64,000 nucleotides of DNA from Mansonella perstans (GCA_037074765.1 JBAMDO010000135.1:80729-144728); one strand, 5' to 3'; counted from the stretch's first letter, positions 25,629 to 38,085 are shown. Translations and numbers: made by a program. The notes: a model not told the origin generated them from the letters alone.

Positions 25629-28600
25629 CGTTTTCAAATTTGCTAAGTGTTCGTAAAGGCAAAAAAACGCTTTTTAATTATCAATTATTTTCGTACTACT
25701 AATTTTTAAATTTTTGAAATAAATTTCGCGATATGATCGGCATTTGATTTATATTGCAAACCTGAAAATTCGACAAATTAGCCTATCCAGTACTATGGTA
25801 CTTAAAAGTACTTAAAAAGGGCTTAGAATTTAATCACTAAAACAAATTCAATTAAATTGAAAACAAGGTTGAAAATGATGAAAAAAAGTACTGTGAAAAG
25901 GCCATGAAAACTTGCATAATTAATTTAATTTAGCAATTTTTAAATTTTAATTTTTTACCTATTTACATAGTGTGAATTGTTTTTAAGTTTTAAAGTTTTT
26001 TTTAATTAACATTATAGAATTAATTTTGCGAATTGTTTATGCAATTCTAATCATTTTAATTAAATAATTGAAGTTATATCTTTCTCATGAAAATATATAT
26101 ATACATGTTCGCATGATCGGTAGTAGTACAAACAATTTCAACATTAGCTTTCAAATTTTAGATATAATTATTATTAGATAGATTGTTACAGTATCTTCTT
26201 GTCCTTGTAAACGATCCTTTATAAAAATCTTTTCAATCAATGATTACGATTATTTTGAGTTATAAAACTGTAAGCATAAAAAAAATATGAAAATAAATGC
26301 AAATTTGATGATGAAAATAACAAATAATTAGCACTCATCTAGTTCAAAATTAAAATTAATTAAAATTTAATAGGTTTTCAACAGCAATAATACAACAATA
26401 ACAGCAACAACAGCAGTAATATATATATGAAACAGTTGTAATAGTCTAATAAATACATTACTACTATTATCAGTAATTGAATAAATTAATGGAGAAATGA
26501 AAGATGCTGCTTTTTTTAAAGCTTGAAATTGTAATTGAAATATCGCAAATTAACTATGTGAAAAACTTAATTAATTACTCATATTTCTTTTCATTCACTT
26601 CATATCATTTCTATTTTTTTTCCTTCTAATATCATAAACTTTAACATTTGATAAGTTCTATAAAATATTTAAATCAGTGCGTGATGGTGCCAAATGTCGC
26701 CTCTTAAATATTTGGCGCTATTTTTCTTGGCACCAAAACAGTAGTAAACTGATGGTTTTAACGATGCCAAATGCTACATATAGTAGTGCCTAATATTCTT
26801 GGCTTCTCAAAACATCAATCTCTATGATAAGTGGAAATTTCTTAATGCTAAGCAAATAATAGCTAATAGCTAGGAAAGGAGGGGGGAAAATTTTGAACAA
26901 TGAAAAAAATTATTAAATTTTAAAGTGATTTCAGTAATTTGTTACATCAACTATAGGTAACTATATATATATATATATTGGTGGAAATTGTTGTTTTTCT
27001 TCCTTCAAATGCATCTTACATCACATCACACATTATCCAAAAATGTAGCATTAAAAAAAATTGAAATGTAAAGACCAAAAATCGATTTACAAAATTTTGA
27101 ACTTAAAAGCACAAATGAAAAAAAAAAAAACAAAATATTCAATCATATCTAAACTGGATGATCATTACAATATTTTGTAAGTATGAACAGTTGTTTTTAA
27201 AATCACCCATTTGACTGAATGGATAGAATTGAAATTTAAGCAAATATAACTTTGGAAAAAGTAAAGAAAAAAGAGGGACAAAAAGAAATGATAAGAGATG
27301 AAAGTGAGATGGTATGAGTGAGTGAGAAAAAAAGAAACCGATTAAATATTCCTGATGAAAAAATTGCTGAATAAAATATGAATGAATGAAGCACTTTCAC
27401 AAATTTGTTTTTCAAAAAAAAAATTTCTATCTCGGAAAGAAATTTTTCCTTTATCAAATTGATTTGCAAAATTTTCAAATTAATTAATTTGATTTCAATT
27501 TAATCAATTTCACTAATAAATATTTAACATTTTAATTTTAAAAGCATAAAGAGTAGCTAGTTTGTAAAGATTAGATGTTCACGAAGACATTGATTGGGTG
27601 TAATAAAATGTGATTAATATTAGTTGCAACAACAAATGCTAAAACCTGATCGATCAGTTTGTTTATCAAAGTTCTCCAAACATTGCTTATTAAATCTGCT
27701 TGTGGCTAAAAATAAAACTATCTTAAAAACATTTTATTCAGTGAAAAAAAAAACAAAAAGAATACATTTATGAGAATCATAGTAAAATTGATTGGAATTG
27801 TTTCAATAGTACTTGCACACCAAAATATTAGGTTTTAAATTAAATTAAATTATTAAATGTTTCAATTTCTTTTATCGTTGTTAAATTTCTCAAAAGATTT
27901 TAGTTAGTACAAAGTTTTAGTACAAAGTAGATAGTCAGCATTGAAATATTTATAAGCAAATAATGCTCATTTGAAACTAAAGATACATCTTCATCCCCGC
28001 TAACTGCTCATGCACTTAAACTAGAGGATTATAACCCCGCGGAAGTAGTAGTGAGCAGAAAATTAGCAAAGACTGCTTTCAATTGCAAAATTCAAATTCG
28101 AATTGATCAAGTTAATTTATCAATTAATTTTCAAATTCAAATTGACCAATTCAAATTTCTCAAAAAAAAAATTTTTTTTATTTATTTGTTTTTTCAAGTT
28201 CAAATTTTTTCACATTTAAATTCAAATTAATCAAATTAATTTCTCAATCAATTACTGATTAATAAAATTGTATAGGATTGATTGATTGGTTTAATGAATA
28301 GAATAAATGGTTTAAATAAAATTTAGCAGTCGTACTTTGATTGATTGATTAATTTAGTATTATTTCATAACATGAAATATTCATTATTTGTCAGATTTAT
28401 TTGATAAATCGTCTAAATTTTTTCCGATAGAATTTCTTTTCGTTTTTTTTTCTTGTTTTTGTTTTTTAAGTATAGTGCTACTATATCGTTATTTGAATAC
28501 ATAGATCAAATATAAATAAAATGACAAATTTTAAGGATGAAAAATAGTCGAACTCATGCAGAAGCTTTAAAGAAAAAAGAAAGCGAAAACCAGTCGATTA

Positions 28601-28784
28601 AGAGGAAAGACAAACTTTTTTTCTTTTTTGTTTTTGTTAACGAAATAAATAATGGCTTGTGGAATTTTATCTTTTCAAAAAAGTTTTTTAGAAAGCAACA
28701 CTTTGAAGTGTAAAAGAAAAAAATTGACATATTGAACGCGCTAGTTAAAAGTACAACAGAATGGAAATTACTGTAAAAATATCC

Positions 28785-29095
28785 TGATGCAAATAATTAA
28801 TGATCGATATTATGGATTTCAGGAGAGGAAAAATTGGGCTCACAAGAAATGCTGGAAAAGAAATGAAAAGTATGATATGAGTGAAATAATTAAAATAAAC
28901 CAATTTAAATAAGATGCAAGTAATGAATGGGTATGATACAAATAATTCATGATCGATATATTTCAAAGTTATGAACTTCAGGAGAAGAAAAATTACAGGA
29001 GATGCTGGAAAAAAATGACAAGTACGTATGAATGAAATACTGCAAAATTATTAAAATAAACCAGTTTTAAAGAAGATGCAAGTAATGAATGGATA
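28785..29095. repeat. ~155-bp tandem duplication, two copies
   Basis: First copy begins AAATAATTAATGATCGATAT (28791), second AAATAATTCATGATCGATAT (28939). Both contain TTCAGGAGA(G/A)GAAAAATT, GATGCTGGAAAA-like phrases, ATTAAAATAAACCA and AAGATGCAAGTAATGAATGG in the same order. Confidence 0.85.
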
Positions 29096-29996
29096 AAGTA
29101 AATTAGCATGTTAGATTAATAAGCCAAACAAAAAAGTAATTGGCCAAATGATTGTATTGTTGTGAAAAGTGTTGTTTTCGTAACTTGTCATTGTTTGTCG
29201 TTAGTTTCATGAATAATTAAATAAAGTATGACAAAAATCAATAATTAAATCAATCTGTCAGTTATTTAACTTGCATTCTAATGGGACGATAAATTGTTAT
29301 TGTAAAAGAAATAATGATTTCATATCCTGACATACTGTTAAAAGTATATTCCTGTGCCATTCATTTTTTGATTTGCAAGAAGGAAAAGTGGTGACGAAAA
29401 TATAAAAAAAGTTTTTACCAAAGGAATTATGCAAATGATTTATGCAGCACTGGAATGGTTACTGAAATGCTATTAGTATGTGAAAATTATATTTTTAAAT
29501 TCTGATTTGTCCAATTTCATCTCGTTAACAGCAGTTATAACAAATTGATGCTTTCTGAATTAATAAGTGTCAGGGTCAGCTGCTATTCTGCAAAGTTGAA
29601 ATGTCATAATTTGATATCAAATAATGCTGTATCATTGTTAAAATTTTATTGAAATAATTTGTTCAGTGTATCACTGAAATATATTACTAATCAATTTTAC
29701 GGAAAATTTTCAAGTATGAACTTTGAAAGTGAACTTAAAAATTATTAATTTATTACTAAGAATGGAATGCACAAATTATTGCACAGATTTATCACAAAAT
29801 AAAAAGAATTGACACTGAAAAAATTTCACCCAAATTTATTTGAATTTAACTTTTTTTCCTATTTACATGGAAAATTTAAATATGGACTTTAAAATATTAT
29901 AAAGTGAAATTTTGACAGAAATATGAAACGTGTAAAATTGCAGTTTAAAACAAAAAAAATGGAAAAACAAAAAAAAAAACAGTTTATTTAAGATTT

Positions 29997-30090
29997 TTTG
30001 AAGATGACGAGAATTTATTGAAATTTATAAAAGCAACAAAAGTTTTGAAAATTGAAATGAAGTGTTATTGACAGTTATTGCAAAAATGAA
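29997..30090. repeat. Source or sister of a duplicated segment found again at 42518-42610
   Basis: GAATTTATTGAAATTTATAA...AAAGTTTTGAAAA..TGAAATGAAGTGTT...CAGTTATT is shared with 42518-42610 in the same orientation. Confidence 0.7.
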
Positions 30091-30280
30091 AACGTGAAAT
30101 GTAAAAAAAATTGGAATTTTTTTCTGCCTAAAGATTATAATTTGATAAAAGTTTGGTCAGAATGAAAAATTTTTCCCCGCCAATGCAAGCTGAATATCAT
30201 CAGGAGAAAAAAAAATTGAATTTGATAAGGATTAAATTTAATTTTATGATTATATTTACTTAAAAGAAAAAAAAATTCAG

Positions 30281-31343
30281 CTGATTGAAAATGATGGAAC
30301 ATTTGAAGAAAAGACGGGCGAGAAAAGCATTTGTTTAATAAAACGTTATCTCACCAAACATTTGTTTGTACAACCTAACTCTGTAAAGCCTAATAACATT
30401 TGTGGCCTAACAAACGTATCTAAAAAGCATCTGCGAACACCTGCCTACTGTCCCATTTTCATCGAAGGATTGCGAAAAATGAAATTGCTGTAAAACTCTT
30501 ATTACCGAAAAAATTTCCAAAAAATGAAAAAATCAGATAAATGAAACGCGTTTACGTCTGCACGCTGTAAATTTGTTTCTGGAAAACATTTTCAGAAAAA
30601 CTTTCTGGACTCCAAATTTCACTTTTAAATCATATCAATCTAAAGTAGCATCAAAAATTACTGATAACAAGCATATTTGAATTTAATTGTAATAGAAGTG
30701 ATTTGATCGTATTTTATTTTGGTTATTATTGATAAAAAAATTTGCCAATAACTTTTAACTGAATGAAAGTTAATAAATCAGAAAAATACTAAATTTTTTA
30801 TTGGAAAAAATATGAAAAAAAAACAACTATATATAACTATATATAATATATATATACTCGTAAGATGAAAAAGTCGTTTAATTGATCAAATGATTTTTAA
30901 ATTCATTTCATTTATCTTCGTAAAAATTTTGTTACTAACATTGAAACAAATCCAAATGCAGCTAATTTAAAAACATTGATTTTTCTTCTATATTTGAATT
31001 AAAATTGCAAGAATGTAAAATATGAAATAATAGCAGACATGATTCTGACTTTTCCAATACTTTTGATCGCCTTCTGAGAATGGAAAGTAAGAACAAATTT
31101 AAATTTTATTTTAATACTTTTGTTATTTGCCTCATTTTCAGTGACATTATTATTTTAACCACGATAACACTCATTCCGTTTACTGTTGTCATTATCAGCA
31201 CGATGATTCATATTTTGAAATCTTATCGAACGGGAAAAACAATAAGATCCTTATTTGTTGCTGATCACCGTTGGACACCAGAATTAGGCACCAATCGACA
31301 ACAGGCAGTATACGACGAAAGAGCCTCACGTGCGATCATTTAA
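30281..31343 (+). CDS. Single-TM protein, two exons seen, 5' end not found
   Basis: Proposed exons 30281-30489 and 31142-31343. Acceptors are AAATTCAG|CTG and CATTTTCAG|T, donor is TTGCT|GTAAAA; the junction is in phase 2 and gives 136 residues with no ATG at the start, so an upstream exon is missing from my model. The second exon is the firmer part: a hydrophobic helix (DIIILTTITLIPFTVVIIST) followed by a soluble tail (KSYRTGKTIRSLFVADHRW ... DERASRAII) that looks like real protein. The first exon has normal residue composition (KPNNICGLTNVSKKHLRTP). An alternative is an unspliced 87-residue protein starting at ATG 31080, which reads through the 3' splice site in frame. Family not recognised. 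Confidence 0.4.
30880..31030. repeat. Segment duplicated at 42660-42830
   Basis: GATTTTTAAATTCATTTCAT...TTTGTTACTAACATTGAAACAAATC...GCTAATTTAAAAACATTGAT matches 42660-42800 in the same orientation with scattered changes. Confidence 0.75.
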
Positions 31344-31780
31344 TCACTTATTTATGCTGCAGAAAAAAAAAATCTTTTTTCTTTGTTGTTAAATTATTGA
31401 TTATGAATGTTTTTATTTCGTAAACAATCTCTAAAATTGTTTATAATCCTCGAATGATCGTAGCACTGCTATAATGATATGGTATTTAATGGAAATTGAA
31501 ATGATACGAATTTAATTCTCGATAATACGGAGTAACTGATGTTGGGATATTTCTTTTTTCTCTGTGCTAAAATCATGCATTGAAAATTCATTCAGTTCTA
31601 ATGTTTCCTGACTCCTTTGACATGTTTGTTTTCGTTTTTTCAGGTTTGAAAGATTAATGTTGCTTTCTATCTGCTCGTAATATAGGGAATAAGTTAATAA
31701 TTAATGTTACTGAGTAATAATTATTTTGGTTTTCAGCCTTCTAATAAGTTAATTACTATTAATAATTGTTTATTTCTGTC
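31344..31780. other. 3' flank of the single-TM gene; no further gene seen
   Basis: AT-rich, no supported feature. Confidence 0.4.
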
Positions 31781-31791
31781 GAGCTTACCTC

Positions 31792-31998
31792 ATGCAAAAT
31801 TATGTTGTTAATGTGGATGCCGTTAATGAGGGCTTGCCTTTTACCGTTAAATCTCCAGAAAATAGATCATGGTTTCCAGAAAGGCACGACCAAATTGATT
31901 TACGTTTATTTCAATTTTCTTGTCTTCCATCATTTCCTGAACGCTGGTTATATTTCCACTTCTGCTATGAAATATCTCTTGCGGATGAAGTCTTGTAA
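31792..31998 (+). pseudogene. ORF running into an LTR; possible truncated host exon
   Basis: From ATG 31792 a 68-residue frame (MQNYVVNVDAVNEGLPFTVK ... FPERWLYFHFC) continues across the proposed LTR start at 31966 and stops within it at 31998. The part before the LTR has balanced composition, unlike the surroundings, which suggests an old coding exon interrupted by the element. No splice partner or family is recognised, so this is weak. Confidence 0.22.
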
Positions 31999-32530
31999 TT
32001 GAACTGTGTGTGAGGGCACAAACCTTCTATATCTTATTCACTTTCGATGGTGCACTTTGTATTGATGCATTTCTCTGACTCAACTTTGCTTGCATAATTA
32101 AATTTTATTGCGCAAGCACTAATACAAGACACAGTCTAATATAAAATAACTCAAAAATGAGCGAAACACACAGGAGAATTAATCGGAACCGCTTGATGAT
32201 GGAATAAAAGGGCAAAGTAAAGAGCAAAAAGAAACTGTCAAATGATAATGTAAAAGGATTGATGATAAAAGATAAAGCTTTTGGGTAAGCCACTGTTTAT
32301 TGCGAGATAAGTGCGTTTGGCTTAAACCATTTTCACATGACCTTTGGACATCAACCAGAAGATAACTGTTTTAACTTTTCTTGATAATCGTACATAGAGT
32401 GTTTAAGAACAAAAATGACAAAAAGTGACTTTGTTATAAGCGAGAGATTCCTTACAGCATGCCGACGGTGCATAATTTGGACAAAGAATTTATCAAATCA
32501 TTTGTTTCATAAGCATTTTAGTTTGAAACA
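31966..32530 (-). mobile_element. BEL/Pao-type LTR (apparently solo) at the outer end of the left arm
   Basis: Begins TATGAAATATCTC and ends ..TTTGAAACA; it shares end motifs and internal order (GAAGTCTTG, GGCACAAACCTT, GCGCAAGCACTAATACAA on the plus strand, CATTTGTTTCATAAGCATTTTA near the right end) with the LTRs at 38900-39430 and 54512-55086. Sense orientation (that of pol in the other copies) is minus. The matching copy at the outer end of the right arm starts at about 63503 and is cut by the window end. Open frames inside it (for example 32105-32293, -) are not genes. Confidence 0.7.
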
Positions 32531-34130
32531 ATTGATACTAGAAGTTGCATTGTAACCGAAAATTTTCCGACAACACACACATCTGAAAATCTTTTATAAA
32601 TTTTTTACAGATTTTAAGAGGTAATCTATCACTCTGTGGATTCGCACATAACTTATTTGCTTATTGCATTTGATTTATCTATTAAATAAATTTCATTTAT
32701 CTTTCAAACTGACTTAAAATGAAAGAACTATCATCAAAAATTCTAAATAAAGGAACGAAATTTTTTTCTCAAATATTAATTCAATTAAGAAAGAATTTTC
32801 CACATTAAAATGGAAAAACTTTTTTCAAGTTAGCAGGATGAAATATCATATCATGTTGATTATTATCTTCGGGATTTCGCGAGTTTTCATGATGGTTTTT
32901 GAGGAGAACAATTTTTCAATATTATAAATCATAAGAAAAAGTCAGCTGATGTTTCTCTAGGACAAATCCTCTTAACGTTTCTATATCTATTTTTAAGCCT
33001 TCCGGTTTCTTCTTCGGACAGATCGTACGGAACAAACTAAAATGAATTAAAAACTGGGTTTTTTTTAGTTTTTAAAAAATTTCTTGCTATTTATTAAAAT
33101 ATTACTTAACAGGTGTGAAGGTTAGGATATGCCGAATCAATCTTTACGATCAGTTTTGCAAATGTTCCATTCACCAAATCGTATCCGTTTCACATTTCTC
33201 TTTCTTCAAATTTCATAAGTTGCTCTTTAAAAGCATTCATTAGTACTATCATATGCTACACTTCAATGACATTATTCGTACGCTATTAGCTAATGTGTAA
33301 TGTATACATATAATTTGATCGCTCGGCAGTTTTTTAATATATGACATGTACTGGCTAATTATCAGAAAATCTATTGATCCCACGTCATTCCTGAAATCTT
33401 CTCAAATCAAGCTTCAGCTAATAGCGCTTTCTTTAAGCTATTTGTAAAATAGTCCTTAATCATTTCTTTTATATAAGCACTTATATATTTCTTGATTATA
33501 AATTTCTAAATAATCCTAGCATCATAAAGATGATTCATGTTCACAAACAAGTATATTGTGAAATTAATTGTGAATGAAATTGTAAATTAGTAAGTTAGTG
33601 TAAATTAATGTAGATTAAACTAAACTTTCATTTGTTATTAGCGTCGAGATTTGACACTTGAATTACAAAAATTTGTATCTCTCTCAACAGGATAAAATTG
33701 CTTAAAAATGAATTATTCACTTCAGTTTTTTTCACGTAATGTGATTCAGCTGCAGATGGATGACAAAAATAGAGTAGGAAGATGAAAATAAGTTATAAAG
33801 TGAAAAAATTTAAAAAAAATTAAAATTCATCTTCTATTTATTATACATAATGCGTGAGTATGAAAATAATGCAAAAATTGAGAATAATGAAAAAAATGGA
33901 AAACTGACAGTTGATATTCCAGCTCATTTGACAACTCGATTCGCGCTATTTTTTTTCTAAAACATCTATAATTTATGTTTTATTTTTAGAACGTTTGGCA
34001 ACTGCAATTAAAATTCATGCATGAAATATTTAAGTGAATTTGAATATTCTTTCGGATTTTCATAACGATTGTCCTAAAATACAGCAAGTCGAACAAAGTT
34101 AATTTAAAATGTCCACTAGGATTATAGTGA
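32531..34130. other. Intergenic part of the left arm
   Basis: No supported gene. The same sequence in inverted form occupies about 61880-63500, so neither copy has acquired or lost an ORF here. Confidence 0.5.
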
Positions 34131-34136
34131 ATGATA

Positions 34137-34328
34137 TCATTGAATGCAAATATAGTCCAATATTTTTTGTGCAGCATATATTTTGTTCAGGATATTCAAT
34201 ATATCTTTAAGTAACATCAGTCCATCAGCCCATGATTTTCCTGGAGGCAAGTTTTTTTTTTTTTTTTTGCTCATCCTGTAACTAAACATACTAATAAAGC
34301 CCGTTTCCGCTTGATTCCTTGTTTTCAT
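34137..34328 (-). pseudogene. Exon-like segment (RNQAETGFISMF...), homologous to 34574-34676 in inverted orientation
   Basis: A frame of 63 codons on the minus strand begins MKTRNQAETGFISMFSYRMS, runs through a poly-Lys stretch encoded by poly-A, and ends DYICIQ. The plus-strand segment at 34574-34676 encodes RNQAEIDLISMFAHRPSKKK. Two similar peptides in opposite orientations about 250 bp apart suggest an old local inverted duplication of an exon. The right-arm counterpart (61685-61870) differs by two lysine codons. Function unknown; no complete gene model. Confidence 0.35.
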
Positions 34329-34573
34329 GAGATCATGGACTGATGAACATATATCAAAGATTTCAATTTTTGTATGCTAATTAACTAGCACATCAAAAAA
34401 TCTAGCATTAGTTAACAAATATTTCATGTTTATCATGCAGTAATCTTAATCTTTGTATATCCATGCATTATATGATGCATATCAAATAAATCGTTAATTA
34501 ATAGGAAGATGATTTTTGTGTTTATTTGTTAATCAGTGTTAGATTTTTGATGTAATAATTAATGATTTTCTAG

Positions 34574-34676
34574 GAGCGAGAAATCAAGCAGAAATCGACT
34601 TAATCAGCATGTTTGCTCACAGGCCGAGCAAAAAAAAATTGATTGTTGAATATCCTGAGCTAATATATACTGTTTA
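34574..34676 (+). pseudogene. Exon-like segment (RNQAEIDLISMF...) after a TTTTCTAG acceptor
   Basis: After TTTTCTAG|GA the frame reads ARNQAEIDLISMFAHRPSKK and stops at TAA after VEYPELIYTV. It parallels the minus-strand segment at 34137-34328. It might be a terminal exon of an unknown upstream gene, but I cannot find the earlier exons. Confidence 0.3.
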
Positions 34677-34895
34677 AAAATCATAATAGTACGTAGACGT
34701 ACATTTTTTTATATTGTATTGCAAGGTTATTAGTTATTTTTCATCGCATTGAAAGGCTAATTGAGATTACTGTAAGGTAAAACTTGAAATATTATTTTAA
34801 ACTTCTTGCAATTTTGTTTATTATTGATCTTTTTACTTTTATTTATCAGTATTATTGACTGTAAATTACTGAAACCAGTAAGCTTCAGGTATATT

Positions 34896-37150
34896 ATGGG
34901 TGTTGATCCATGTACGGAAGCAAGTGAGTTGGCTCACAGCACAGTATTTAATTCTATTCTTCTTACTGAAACTGTTTTATCAGCTACAGCAATTGCTCTT
35001 GAAATATGGGTAATGTTAAAAACAACAAATCGTATTTTGTTACATCAAAATACTCGAATTTTGCTTATCGTACATCAACTATGGCTGGTTTCTCATTGTG
35101 CTGCAAGGTTATTGTTTTAAATATTTCAAAAATGAAAAAATTTTCCATGAATAGTAAAATAACAATATAATATTCATAAATTCTATCAGATCATTCAGGT
35201 GGTTCAATCAGTTAATCATTTGTATGTTGTGAAAAGATAAACAAATGTACAAAAATTTGGAGGAATTTCTATAGGCGTTGTAAGAGTGAAAGAGAAACTT
35301 GGAAGTTGCATTAAAATGAAATAGAATAGGAGAGGAATTAATTTGATTATCATTATCGCTCATTATCACAATCAGAATTCCCGAAATCTCCCTTATAACT
35401 TTCTTAACATCTTAATTTCAGTGATACTGTGGAATACAAAAACTTCATTTTGAAATTTTTTTTCTAGTCATTTTACGATAGAAAAAAGTTAAAATACTTC
35501 AAAAAACAATGCCAATTGTCCCTTGGCATCTATTTATTATTTCATTTTAGAATATTTGCCCATACGTATGTGTTGATAGGATATCGGAAGACTTATGCTG
35601 ATAATTGTGGATATATGAAATTTCCATGGGAATGTTTTATGATGCGAACACCGATTACTTTGACACTATTCTTAAATGCGGCATCGTTACCTGCAATAGT
35701 TGTGGAGCGAACTATCGCTACATACTTTGCAGCAAAATACGAAAAATTTGGCAAAAGCATCGCTGTTATGCTTATTATAATGCAAGTATGTATGAAGAAT
35801 TTAATTTTGCCTTAAACAATTTCGAAATATTTTTAACTCATTAAATAATTTGCAGATATTACACAATCTGAGCTTTAATTCCGTTTATATTATTGAAATG
35901 ATGAAAAAAGCTTCTAGCTAGTTCCTTGAACCATTTTTAAAACAACATAAAACTTGGAAAGAATAATAAAAACTTTTATATTACCACACAGCCAGTCCTA
36001 GGTTAGCCTCAAATACCAACAAAATTTGAAGATGTTTTGTAATTTTGTCATTTTAGCTAGCTATTGGTTTTGGAAGTTTCGCGTTTCTTGCTAGCAATTT
36101 TTCATTATTCAGTTCAAAGAAAATGATTTACTGCTCTACAGCGAATAAGGGAAATATACTGAAATCTGCTATTCTCTTCGGATTTCACGCAATTATTGAA
36201 ATCATCTCTTCTTTGAGCATTCCAATTTTGATTTTTATCAATAAGGCAATTTTCACTTATAAATACATGCATTAACAGATCAATTAATTGATTAAGTGAT
36301 CAATCAACTGATTAATTTAATGTTGTTAATCCCAAATTATGCTATCTTATGCATGCGTCGTACATTTTTGAAACTAAAATTTAAACTAAACTGGAAACGA
36401 GATTCTTTTACTTTCACTATCACGTCAACCTGTCACAAGTTATCATGTAACTGATAATTTATTCAGAAATTTCGTCTTAACAAAATTCACGTCAACCTGT
36501 CACAACGTTATCAGATCACAGAAAATATAACTTCACTTCGAACATTAGCACCAATGCTGGGATTTCATTCTTTATTTCTGGCATTTTATTTGGGCGCACT
36601 ATTTGTGTATTTTGCTGCTGGGATCGAGTTTAACCACAAACAATTTGCTTTTTTCGTGGAAGGTTCATTTTCTCTCTCTTAAAATTTTACTCGCTTTGTC
36701 AGACACACAAAGACCATTACAATAACCATAATTGAAAATTTTTTTTTTTAATTGAATAAAATATATGAATAGCCAGCAACAGACAAATATGATTATGCAG
36801 TAATGAAATTTATTATTGCCAGCATGAAATATTGCTGAATAATCGATGTTATATCGAATTTCTAAAGTTTTGTCATTACCTTAGAATTAGTCCAATTACT
36901 GAAAAATTGACCATTAATATGGGAAAATATTTCTACATTTGAGTTATGTGAAAACTTTCATTCAAATTCAGCTGTACAACAAACCCCGCTATATGCATTA
37001 AGTTTACCGATTGCAATAGTATGGACAGAACAACATGTCAAGAAAAGTATCGCAGATGAGCGCCAGAAGGCTATACGATTAAGTGGTCAAGAAGCAGCTA
37101 ACCATTACTTTGTATCTATCTTCATGCATTTTTATCATTTAATTTTATGA
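34896..37150 (+). CDS. Srab-type chemoreceptor (7TM GPCR), left-arm copy, five exons
   Basis: Exons 34896-35107, 35551-35785, 36057-36245, 36467-36662 and 36972-37150 give 336 residues, a usual Sra/Srab length. The ATG lies 7 bases after TAAGCTTCAG, a trans-splice-like acceptor, so I start there and not at the upstream in-frame hydrophobic run. Seven hydrophobic segments follow. Family hallmarks: FAHTYVLIGYRK after TM2, WECFMMRTPI in TM3, ERTIAT at 123-128 followed by YEKFGKSIAV, QRYQITENITSLRTLAP before TM6, and the C-terminal SGQEAANHYF. Such receptors act in chemosensory neurons in C. elegans. Junctions 1-2, 2-3 and 4-5 are GT-AG in phase; intron 3 has no GT donor before the in-frame stop and fits only AAG|GCAATT, a GC-AG intron. 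If that donor is not used the protein would end after TM5. The gene points toward its inverted twin. Confidence 0.8.
36421..36514 (+). repeat. Short direct repeat across the exon 4 acceptor of the chemoreceptor
   Basis: CACGTCAACCTGTCACAA followed by (C)GTTATCA occurs at 36421-36444 in intron 3 and at 36488-36513 in exon 4, 67 bp apart. Only the second is in the frame that encodes HVNLSQRYQ. The right arm has the same pair. Confidence 0.85.
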
Positions 37151-38085
37151 ACGAACTCAAGTAGAAAGAATCCATTTTAAAAAAAAAATGAAAAAACCTT
37201 ATTTGTATGGAAAAAAAAGAAGTGGCTTAGTATGGGATAATAAGAAAGACAGAATGTCGATTCAAATGACAAATTAAAAAGGCTTCAATTGAATCTTATA
37301 GCTCAATTTGGATTTAACCTTAGCAAATTTTAAAATCTTCTATGATATCAATATTTCTATTTAAACAGCTACAAACTTTTACTGCTTTATTACTTTTGCC
37401 TCTTTCTTCAGCTATTGACTTTTCTTTATATTCATTTCATTTCTTTGTTTATTTATATTATGTATTATTAATTACAGTCAAGTTATTGTTCATTTCAAAA
37501 TTATTAATTGGATAAAATTAATTAGACAGCTATTCAGATATTTGCTTAGCTTCTTTATTAACATAACCATGGAATGGATATATCAAAACAATAAAATTTC
37601 ATAATTTATATTTTTCAGACTCTCTTCGAAGGATCAGCAATAAAGAACACTAACAAAGTGCAACAAAAATGACTTCCCAACAGTAGATGTACTTGAAAGG
37701 AAATAAACAGTTGAAAATTTGATGAAGTAAAAAGTATCATAAATTTGATTGGTGGCACATATTTGATATAAATAAAGATGTTGTAAGTGGTATTTAAGCC
37801 GGAAGATAATTGCTTTGACGATATTGTAATACTTAAATCTTTGCTTCATAGTTTTCTTTCGATATTATTTAATTGATGTCGGTAAACAACGAATGTTTTG
37901 CCGTTTATTGTACAGATATTTTCAAATTTTTTTTTTTACTGCCAACGCTTTCTGGATATGAACTTCAAATGCATAAGGAAGTGAGATCGACATGAACAAA
38001 GAATATTTCGATAGTAATATTATACTGTAACTTTTTGGCATTTTTGTTGCTTTCCTTCTATCCAGTGGTTATTGTCGTTATTGTT
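37151..38085. other. Inner part of the left arm; no gene
   Basis: Downstream of the receptor gene. Near-identity with the right arm stops at about 37712; beyond that only diverged homology is seen. No supported exon. Confidence 0.5.

Larger units (their letters stand above)
25640..30270. other. AT-rich intergenic region without a recognisable gene
   Basis: No exon with a recognisable product was found on either strand. Contains short AT microsatellites (for example 26957-26980) and a tandem duplication at 28785-29095. At about 26680-26830 the phrase GGTGCCAAATG / GATGCCAAATG and CTTGGC recur irregularly. Confidence 0.45.

Noticed and set aside
32105..32293. Minus-strand ORF and its relatives at 39032-39229, 54648-54881 and 63642-63929
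   Set aside because: All lie within LTR copies, and the frame is not preserved between them.
34806..34895. In-frame hydrophobic stretch MQFCLLLIFLLLFISIIDCK before the chemoreceptor ATG
   Set aside because: It begins at a non-ATG codon and is separated from the chosen start by a TTCAG acceptor; more likely upstream non-coding or outron sequence.
36250..36282. Ending the chemoreceptor at the stop after FTYKYMH
   Set aside because: This would drop TM6, TM7 and the conserved SGQEAANHYF end, all of which follow in frame downstream; kept only as an alternative if the GC donor is not used.
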